This document shows positions 47,476-56,206 of a DNA stretch of 64,000 nucleotides, in pieces. The stretch is from Chromera velia (taxonomy: Eukaryota; Sar; Chromeraceae): assembly GCA_018398765.1 (NCBI GenBank), contig JAHBMJ010001328.1, forward strand, positions 89,501-153,500. The letters run 5' to 3'. The position numbers and the translations under genes were made by a program. The notes below the pieces were generated by a model. The model saw only the letters and a list, made by a program, of their open reading frames with translations, was not told the DNA's origin and did not search any database. Each line of letters opens with the position of its first letter. Within the stretch, counting starts at the first letter, position 1.

Positions 47476-48974
47476 CATGAAAAAAAAGAACGGAAAAGAA
47501 AAGCTCATTCCACACGTGTCTGGGGGAATGTCGGGAAAGGCAGGGGGAGGAAGGATCGTCAGGCTTTGGTGTCTTCATGAGTGGTCGTTCCCCTCCTCTT
47601 GTCTTTTCTCTTTTTTTATGTGGAAGTGAGTCAGTTGAGAACTTCTTCACATCTGTCCACTGCCTGCCGATGTGTGAGTGCGTGAGCAAACAAGACAGTC
47701 AGTCGGAACAAGTGCGATCTTGAAAAATAATGGAGAAGAGAGAGAGAAGAGCCTCTCTACTGTCTTTTTTTCTTCTACTGTTTTCCATCGTGAAGGCAAA
47801 TCCGTCATTTCCAGTTTCGGTTTCGTTTCCTTCCAGTTCGGCTCTCCATCGCTGTCTCCGTACACTTGTCACTGCATCGTCCGTTTTGGTCGTGTAAAAA
47901 AGGGGGGTTACCGTTTCCAAGTATTCTTGTGTAATGTTATTTTGGGGTTCTAGTCATCTGACTTCGTCGTTCGTGTTCTTTGCTACTTGTCCCTTAATGT
48001 TGTTTGTCTCTGGGGTGTGAGTCTGAACCTCCAGTTGGTTCGGCTCTGCATGAATTTGCACTTCTCTCCATGCGAAAGACAAAAAAAGGACGCAAAGAAA
48101 AGGTCTGCCTGTCTGTCAGAAAGTGGCTCAACAGACACTTCTGCCTGTCCTGCACTTTGGAAGTGTCCTAAGAAGAATTTTCATGTAATTCTGTTCGGGG
48201 GGGGTGCGCTCCTTCGCTTCCAGCGGGATCAGGTGTAAGACTTACTGCCTATGTGTGGAATGACTGAGAGAGGTACATGATCCGTACTCCAGAATGTATA
48301 TAAGAGTCTGTACCTTGATTGTGGAGGGGTGCAGGTTCAATCCCTGAAGAGAAGAGAAGAGAAGAGACGAGACCCTCCCTGTGTGACTTTCTTTAGGTTT
48401 CCTTTCTCTTCTTCCTTGCTTTGTTTCGTTCTTTCTGTCTTCCTTCTTGCCTGTCTTTGCTTCCTCCTTTCTGTCTTGCTCTCTCTCGCTTCGCCACTTG
48501 CTGGTTCGCCTGCGGTGTTGTTTCCATCCCTTTTCACGTGTTTGGGGTTGGAGTCTCAGTTTTGAATTTATTTTCGTACATTATTTTCTTTTTCTGTATG
48601 AAAATAAATTCTGTATGAAAATATATGCATCCCGCTTCGCGTGTTTGGGGTGGGAGTCTCAATTTTGAATTTGATTGGACTCTTTGTGAGAGAGCGTATT
48701 CATCATCTGCCATTAGATTTAGCAAGGATGTTCTTGAAGAGGTTGGTCGAGCGATTGAGTGAGAAATGGGGGCAACATGTGAGCAAGACATGCGGCCGGA
48801 TCAGAGCCCGATTGCAGATTGCCCCCCTGAAAGCGGCAAGCGCGTGCATTCGGGGGACCAGAGGAGTGCAGGGGGAGGGCTGGGAGGAAGGAGGAATAGG
48901 CAGTGCACTGGTCATGACAGAGGGATAAGAAATACTTAGCAAATCCCGAAGTCGGAAGGAGGAGAGTCAAGTTT
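47476..48974. other. Intergenic; small local repeat
   Basis: A ~33-bp segment (TGTTTGGGGTKGGAGTCTCA then a TTTTGAATTT run) occurs at about 48540 and 48642. A frame at 48716-48928 leads into the dispersed repeat and might be the end of an old transposon, but shows no diagnostic motif. Confidence 0.5.
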
Positions 48975-49070
48975 GAGCTAGCAGCGAGAACAGTAAACAG
49001 GACAGAAGGAAAAGGCGGAAGAAGAAGAGGCTAGACGCTAGAAACAAACTTTAAGTCAATGCTCCCCCCC
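48975..49070 (+). repeat. Dispersed repeat, copy 2
   Basis: Partner of 5016-5110, same orientation. Both copies end in TTAAGTCAATG then a C run. Confidence 0.75.
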
Positions 49071-49305
49071 ATTAGATTCTTTCTCCCTCATGTCCGTTTT
49101 TTTGCCTTTATCCTTCCATCCTTTCTTTAGTCAATTTTCGTATTTTGTACGCAGTATGACAAAAGAAGGAAGAAAGGAAGAGATAGGAAGAGCCTGCAAG
49201 ACAGCTGGTGACTTCGAGTTTTCTACCTGGCTTGCCGGTTTTTCACTTATGGAATTGTCTGTTCCTCTTTCGCTTTCTCTCTTGATGTTAAAGGGCCGTC
49301 AAAAC

Positions 49306-49390
49306 CCGGATTGACAGGTCAGTTCAAGGATGTGGTGAAGACGGATTCCGGATTGACAGGTCAGTTCAAGGATGTGGTGAAGACGGATTC
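49306..49390. repeat. 42-bp tandem duplication
   Basis: Two essentially identical units starting CCGGATTGACAGG at 49306 and 49348. Confidence 0.95.
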
Positions 49391-52264
49391 TTGATACAGA
49401 ATCAGACCAGATGGCATTCTCCCTTAACCGTTCCCTCGTTCAAAAGGAAGACGGAGACGGAGGACAGATCGGCAGAAAAACCTTCACGTATTGTGCGTCC
49501 GACTCGTAGTGCTCTGTCAATTAAGGCTGCCTCGTTCCATCTATGTATGTCATTGCTTTGATCATTCTGGAAGTGCCTGCATGGCGGACCTTCCTTGAAC
49601 AAGGTGTGTATGAGGCCTTCTTTTCTATGTACGTGCGCTTTCTACTGTGTCTAGTGTAGTCTAGTGCCAGTGGTGTGTTGTGTCTAGATTCGTAAGCATA
49701 GAATTATCAAAAGGGTTTCGCACATGACAGAAACGGAGTCTCTGAAGCTCGACCAGCTGTTTGCAAGAAGCGGTCGTTCGTCGCTGGCATGCCTTAGATT
49801 CAATGTCACAGAAGGTGTTCTAAAGTTTCAAGTTTGTACTAGAGTCTGCATGACAATTAGGGTTATGCAAATCCACATGCAAACTCTGTTGCAACATACC
49901 TAGGAACATGATTGAAGTTGCCTTAAACTTTTAAACTTCGATTTGCATAGAAAATACTAGTATGAAGAACTTAACGACGAAGTTAACGTTCTACTAGTAG
50001 AGATTCTACTACTAGAGAACGTTTTTAAAAATTGTAATACTGCTTTCTACCTATAGTTTTAAACTATTCTAAACTAAGCTTTCTACTTCTTTGCATTCAG
50101 GTATGAGTATTTAACTCAAAAATTAACTGTATTTCAGCTTAACACTTTGCGGGGCCGGATTATGCATTTTGGTTTATACTACAAATTATGCAGTGGTAAT
50201 CTATTATCAATTAAGCTTAGATCTAAGCATAGATCTAACTTCGAACTATTTTACTTTCTAGCACCTTTTTAAAAGTTTTTCTAACGTTTTTTGCAAATTA
50301 TATTAAACTTTTTGAAGTTTGAATTTGTTTAATTCAATACATCGCCCTCGCCTTGTCGTAGGCTTAGTCTTCTCCAACTCTGGAATCACCATCGTATGAG
50401 ACGCTCCCACTGCGTATACACAACCTCGATCTTCCGTGGACCCCAGTGTTCCCCCCTCCCGGGCCGCCCCATTCCCTACGCACACACGGTCCGCGAAGTA
50501 CTCATGCAAGCGCGGTCGTTCAACCTAGATCCCTCCTCCCTCGATCCCACCCCCCTCCATTCATCCATGCAGCAAACATTGATTTCACAAGAGACAGACA
50601 CGAAGACAGATTGCTTCTTGCGTTCTCTTCCCATCCAGAACAGCCCAGACAAAAAACACAAAGAAAGAAAGGCAGAAAAAAAGAAAGAAAGAAAATGGGA
50701 GGAGTCGACGCATGCAGGAAAGACCGAGACAAAATCGATGCAAGCAACTCATACACCCCTCAATTTGAAAATCCATACACCAATCCCGCATTCCCTCACC
50801 CCCCTTCCCCCGAATTCTTGCTTCCCCAGTCACACGCCCCCCAGAAGTGGAATCGTGGACCTGCCCTTCCCTCCCTTCGCGCATCTTCTATCTTTTGCCT
50901 CGAGAAGCAGAGTCACACGAACGGCCACGCTAAGACGTCTTCAAGACGCAGACCTCAATCACAGCCAGCGTCCCCTCTCTAAATTTCCATAACTGACTGC
51001 ACTGCATGTCGTTTCCTTTCCCTCCCCTCCCCTGGCCAGGCCAGCCCTCTCGCTCCCACCGCTACTGCATGGACGACGAGACCAGAGGCGTAGCTGGATC
51101 GGCATTCTTTTCCTTTCCTTTTCTTTTCTTTTCTTTTCTTTTCTTGCCAGACTGGAGGCCCCGCACAACCAGGGGAGGGAAGAGGAGTTGTCAGTTTGCG
51201 CTTAGGAGTGGGAGTCTGTAGCGCCCTTTGAATACAATCTGCAGATGCTCTCCCACTGGAAGACAAATTTGTGCTGGAGGAACAAAACAAGGAAGCTCAT
51301 GGGAAAACCGTTTCGACTTCTGCACAGATTTCCCCCAACCTCCCTCGCCGCCTTGCCCGGGGGCAGGAACAGGCGAAGGTTGGGAAAAGAAGCGAGCGCA
51401 AGGATGGAGTGAAACAGGAACGGAAGATGAAGGGCCAGCAATGATGGGGAGGGTGCCGATGAGAAAGAAGGGCAAGCTCGGTCGAAATATAACAGAACAG
51501 AACAGAACAGAACAGAACGGAACAGAACAAGAGAGAGGATAATTCAATCCAGTTGGCATGAATCAAAAGAACGAATGCAACAAGTGGAATGACGTTCACA
51601 CCAGCAGGCACACACAGAGAGACTAATTGACTGACCCCCCCTCCCTCTCGCCCCGCCCTTCTCCTGCTCTCGCAAAGATCGCCTCTTTTTGATTTGGTCC
51701 TTTCCGACCGACGACAGGCGCGAAAACGGAAATGAAGGAAGGAAGGAAGATGGATGAAGAAAGAGAAGGACGGACAGAACGTTCGATGGGAGAAGGGTCG
51801 GATTGCAATGGATGAATTCGTTGAAGAAGAAAGGGAGAGCGACGGGTGGGTGCATGGTGAAGCGGGAGGCAAAGGGTTGATTCTCTATGCGCTGTGCGGG
51901 GGCATTCAATTCACACGGAGAGGGGAGAAAGAAGAAAGAGAAAAACGAAAGAAGAAAGGAGAGACCTGGACGGAAGAGGTTGGATCAGTCAAGAGCAAAA
52001 GAGAAGAACAGAAACGGAGGTGCCGTCAAAAGCATCGATGAATTCTCTTCCTTCCTTCAAATTTCTTTTCTTCCGTCATGCAGCTTGATTGACTCCCTCT
52101 GTCCAGTCCATCCAACCACTCAGGCCCTGTGGTGGCCTTTCAGTCTCTCCAAACTTCCTTTCCCCTTCCCTTGCAAAGCCCCACTGCTTTCGGAGAGAAG
52201 GAGACCGAAAGACAGATGATGCATGAGTCCGCATCAAGCGATGAATACGAGAGGAAGAGGCAAA

Positions 52265-52330
52265 GAGAGACGGAGGGAGGACAACACGAGCAAAAAAGAG
52301 AGACGGAGGGAGGACAACACGAGCAAAAAA
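52265..52330. repeat. 33-bp tandem duplication
   Basis: Two identical units of GAGAGACGGAGGGAGGACAA... at 52265 and 52298, just 3' of the Pinin stop codon. Confidence 0.9.
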
Positions 52331-52383
52331 GAGAGGGGGAGGTCGGAAAAATGCAATAGGACCCGACGAGACGCAGGGTCAGA

Positions 52384-52458
52384 TCACGAGAGCCCGAGAC
52401 ATTGGAGAAGTCTCTGCTGGAGCTCTGCTTTCTTACCTGCAGTCTTTTCATTCCTCTT

Positions 52459-52496
<38 letters not shown>

Positions 52497-52500
52497 GGGG

Positions 52501-52543
<43 letters not shown>

Positions 52544-55479
52544 GTATGGAGGGGTGAGGAGAGAAACAACGGGAGAGGTGAATATAATTTTGGATGCGCT
52601 TGCCGTAGACAGAGAGAAAGTGACAGCAGTAGCCAAAAGGAAAACTGTGAAAGAATATTAGTAGGGGCGTACTTATTCATTCACACACCTTGTGAAGGGT
52701 AGGGACGCAAATTGGCCGAGACAAACGAGAGGGCGGAGTGTTCAACAAGCAGAAGAACATTCAAACGAAAAAGCGAAAAACAAAAACGAAGTACAAACAA
52801 GACCCAACACAATAAGACAGCAAGGAAGTAGAAATGGAAAGAGAAATGAATGAAATTGAAATGTACTCCACAGATCAAGGCCGAGAGAAAGACAGACCTT
52901 CAACTCCTCTTTGAGAACAACCACAGTCATCCTCTCGACGTCGGCAGCCGTCAGACCGCTCGAAGAAGAGGAAGAGGAAGACACGGGGGGATTTTCCTCT
53001 TCAGCCGAAGGGGGTGCGGCCGCAGGGGCAGAGGGAGAGGCAGAAGCAGAAGCAGCCTCCTGGGCTTCCCGTTCGTTTTGCTCTTTTTGCTCTTTCTCCT
53101 TTTCTTCCTTTTCCCTCTGCTCTTGAAGCTCCGTCTGTCGGGCTGCCTCTGCCTCCTTCTCTCGCTTCTCCTTTTCCTCTTTCTCCTTCTTTTCTTGCAA
53201 CTCTTTCTGCCGGGCTGCTTCTGCCTCCTTCTCTCGCTTCTCCTTTTCCTCTTTCTCCTTCTCTTCTTGCAACTCTTTCTGCCGGGCTGCCTCTGCCTCC
53301 TTCTCTCGCTTCTCCTTTTCCTCTTTCTCCTTCTTTTCTTGCAATTCTTTCTGCCGGGCTGCCTCTGCCTCCTTCTCTCGCTTCTCCTTTTCCTCTTTCT
53401 CCTTCTTTTCTTGCAATTCTTTCTGCCGGGCTGCCTCTGCCTCCTTCTCTCGCTTCTCCGTTTCCTCCTTCTCCTTCTTTTCTTGCAACTCTTTTTGTCG
53501 GGCTGCCTCTGCCTCTTTCTCCGCTCGCTCCTTCTGATCCTTCAGCGTTCTCTCTTTCGCCGCCTTCTTCTCCGCCTCCCTCTGTCTTTCTGCCTCAGCC
53601 TCAGCCTCTGCTGCCGAGTCACCCATCTCAACATCCTCCTCCCCCCCTTCAGGCAATGCCCCTCTCATGTCGAACGAGCCATTTGCGGACACAGGAGCTG
53701 CCGCAGGGACTTCAGGAGACACAACCTCAAGATCTGCTGCCGGGGCTGCAGACGAGGAGGACGCCTCCTCCTGTTCCTGCTCCTGCTGCTGTTCTCGGGG
53801 CTCCTCTGCCTCCTCTGCAGAGGCAAGGAAGGCGTCCTGAGGGTGCCCGTTTAGTTGATCTCCTCCTGAGGGAGAGACGGGGGGCACCTGATCCCCCGAA
53901 GAAGCGGCGGCGGCGGCTGCGTGCTCCTCCTCGGACGGGTAGGCAGGCAGAATTTCCTCATCCAGGGTCGCGATTTTGCCCTGCAGATAGACATTTATCG
54001 GTCGAGAGAGTTGCTTCAGGTCGGTGTTCGTTGTCTTCATACAAGTGCCCACTGAGGCGGCTTTTAGGGAGTCTGGAAAGGAGGGGTGGAAGCGAAAAAA
54101 AGAAGGACAAGGGAGACAAGGAAAAGTGGCTCCTGCGGTCTCAGTCACTATCCAATTCTTCCCAACCCACCCAACCATGAAGAATAAAAATGAACAAACT
54201 CACCTCCAAGGTCTTCTTCGTGTTCTCGAGGAGCGCCTCCGTCTTCTCGTTGTGCTTTTTGGGGATGTAGAAGATACAGGGCTCGCACGTGGTCGTCCGG
54301 ATGAAGTTGGTCATGGATCTGTAGTGCTCAGTCAGCTGCCGGCCAGGCCCATGCCGGGGGGNNNNNNNNNNNNNNNNNNNNNNNNNNNNNNNNNNNNNNN
54401 NNNNNNNNNNNNNNNNNNNNNNNNNNNNNGGGGGGGGGGGGGGGGGGCAGGGAAGAGACTTAATGGGACTGTTGCAGGAATGTGAATGTGTGAAAAAGGG
54501 GTGCACAGGTGACGGAACAAAACTGGAGGGTAGACAAAGGAAGCAGAAATCGGGGAAGAACGCACTCCTTCGATAGCCCTCTTTCCTGCTCTTGTTTTCT
54601 TGCGTTCGTTGGGGCACCTGTCGTCTCCTTTTCTTTCTTCTTTCTAGGGTGCTCGGGGCAGTGCACGTAATTGATTCCCACCTGACTGACCTTCTTTTTG
54701 AGAATCTCGGCGTCCTTCTCTGCGATTTTTCTCTCGATGTCCTCCAATTTCACCTTCCTCTGCTTCTGCATTTCCTCCACCTCCATCTTTTTGACCATCT
54801 CCATCTGCTTCTTGTGCTCTCTCTCTCGTGCCTCAGCCTTCTGCTGGGCCTCCGTGAGTTTTTTCCTGGAGTTGGAGATGCTCTCCTTCTCCAGATTCGT
54901 TTTCGCTTTTCTCAGATGGCCAAACATGGCACCCACCATCCTCCTCGAACGAGCCACCTCCGATGGACGTCCGATGATGCCTCTCTTCAGCTCCTCAGGA
55001 GGGTCTGCAGCACCCTCCTCACCCTCCTGCTCTCCTGGTGGCTTTACACTCAGAATGAGGGGACCCTTCTGCCTAGGCTGGGGCTCCCATGTGGAAGGGT
55101 CCTCACCCATGGGGGGGCGGGGAGGGGCTTTTTCTTTCTCGTCTCTTTCAAAGGAATTCAAACGCTTTTGGGGGCGGACACCCGCTTCGCCGAGGTGTTC
55201 AAAAGCCCTCTTGAACCCCCGGAGACTGGAGCCTGGAGTGCTTCCGTGAGGAGTGTCGTTGCTCTCTACAGAGCCCCGGCGCGCAGTGAGCTGCAGCTGC
55301 GTGCGGTGCCTTTCTCTCTCCAAGTTGTGAATCTCTCTTTGGAGAGAGTCGAGCTGTTTTTTGGCTGGGAATTTCTGTTCGATTGCCGCTTCTCCCCCCG
55401 TCTCCTGCTCAACGACTTCCTCCTCATCCTCGATTATCTCCTGGACCTCCTCTACCTGTTCAGCGTCAATGTCCTCCAT
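52384..55479 (-). CDS. Pinin/SDK/memA-domain coiled-coil protein ending in a SAP motif
   Basis: Likely nuclear RNA-processing factor; Pinin proteins are partners of the exon-junction/PSAP splicing complex. Exons: 55479-54691, one whose start is lost in the gap and which ends at 54204, 53980-52898, 52458-52384 (TGA). Pinin landmarks: IGRPSEVARSRRMVGAMFGHL, a long KKLTEAQQKAEAR helix, then MTNFIRTTTCEPCIFYIPKKH after the gap. Exon 3 is acidic and Glu/Lys-rich with six copies of a 24-residue coiled-coil repeat. It ends ERMTVVVLKEELK, which continues after splicing as KRNEKTAGKKAELQQRLL, the two helices of a SAP (DNA/RNA-binding) motif. The acceptor at 53981 (TATCTGCAG) was chosen because it alone kept phase with the donor at 54203. 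ATG 55479 opens an acidic N-terminus (MEDIDAEQVEEVQEI). 68 Ns hide at least part of exon 2, so total length is unknown. Confidence 0.85.
52462..52541 (-). repeat. Compound (CT)n-(GT)n tract abutting a 3' splice site
   Basis: In the last intron of the Pinin gene. On the sense strand, CT repeats are followed by GT repeats that run directly into the acceptor CAG at 52459-52461, leaving no separate polypyrimidine tract. Confidence 0.95.
53095..53525 (-). repeat. 72-bp coding minisatellite (24-residue coiled-coil repeat)
   Basis: Six units containing AARQKELQEKKEKEE (the last one AARQTELQEQREKEE). The central four are nearly identical at DNA level and the outer ones diverged, consistent with internal unit gain. 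Confidence 0.92.
54362..54429. other. Assembly gap (Ns) inside the Pinin gene
   Basis: 68 Ns with G runs on both edges. It removes the 5' splice junction of exon 2. Confidence 0.99.
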
Positions 55480-56206
55480 TGCGGGAACGGTCTGCCTGTC
55501 AGGGGGCCTTCAGGACAGGTGGAATGAGGACCCTCTGATCAAATGCGCAGACTGATCGAATAAAGGAGGGTTGTTGAAAAAACACTGACACAGTTCTATA
55601 TATGGAGAAGATTAGTATTTTTTTTTCAAAGCGAAAGAAGATCACAAGGTGCTGGATGCTTGCAGCTACCCGTCTTCTCTGGTCACCACAACCTCGTCGT
55701 TTGGCGCACTGTGAGCCACTCGGGGAGTTTTTCACTCCTCGAAGCACACTCGGAAGCACAAAAATTACGGGAGGTCAATTAATTTTCTCGCTGTGCCATG
55801 CTGTGCCGGGATCCCTCGTGGCCCGCGCGAAAGGAAAGCTTTGTCCATGCATGCCATGCATTTGCGGGAAGAGTTCTCGGCATGCCGGGGCTCTGAGCTC
55901 TTCGAGTCTGCAAACTATTATGAATTGCCTGACCTTTCGATTTCCATCCGATCCCTAGCTTCTGACCCTTCATTGGATGTGTACTCATTGTACTCGAACT
56001 AATGGATTGAATTGCTCAAGGTGTACATAGAAAGTCGTCTCGATAGTCTCGCTTCCACTTGCATTTTTGTCTCGTGCAAATCGGAGACGGCTCAATCATT
56101 TTTGTCGGGTCCATATTGTTTCGTACAATTTTTGACCCTCAGCAGGGAAGGATCTAGTCTGACTGATATTCCTTGAGTCACAAAGAAAGAAACTCGGAGG
56201 GGGAAG
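55480..56206. other. Divergent intergenic region
   Basis: Between the start codons of the Pinin gene (-) and ankyrin paralogue B (+). Contains a short T-rich block at 55611-55627. No motif recognised. Confidence 0.6.

Larger units (their letters stand above)
49071..52383. other. Gene-poor region
   Basis: A 42-bp tandem repeat, a very AT-rich block (about 49700-50340) with short inverted motifs such as CTACTAGTAG, then C-rich and A/G-rich low-complexity sequence up to the Pinin gene. Short AACAG repeats occur at 51490-51530. No gene supported. Confidence 0.55.

Noticed and set aside
48300-48350. tRNA-like B box (GGTTCAATCCC)
   Set aside because: The T-arm pairs poorly and no acceptor stem, D-arm or anticodon arm can be formed around it.
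48716-48928. Possible transposon C-terminus
   Set aside because: It leads into a dispersed repeat but shows no reverse transcriptase or transposase motif, so it is mentioned only as context.
52850-54180. Long plus-strand frames rich in Leu/Phe or Pro/Ser
   Set aside because: They are antisense shadows of the Glu/Lys-rich Pinin-like exon, whose minus-strand reading has family motifs and splice sites.
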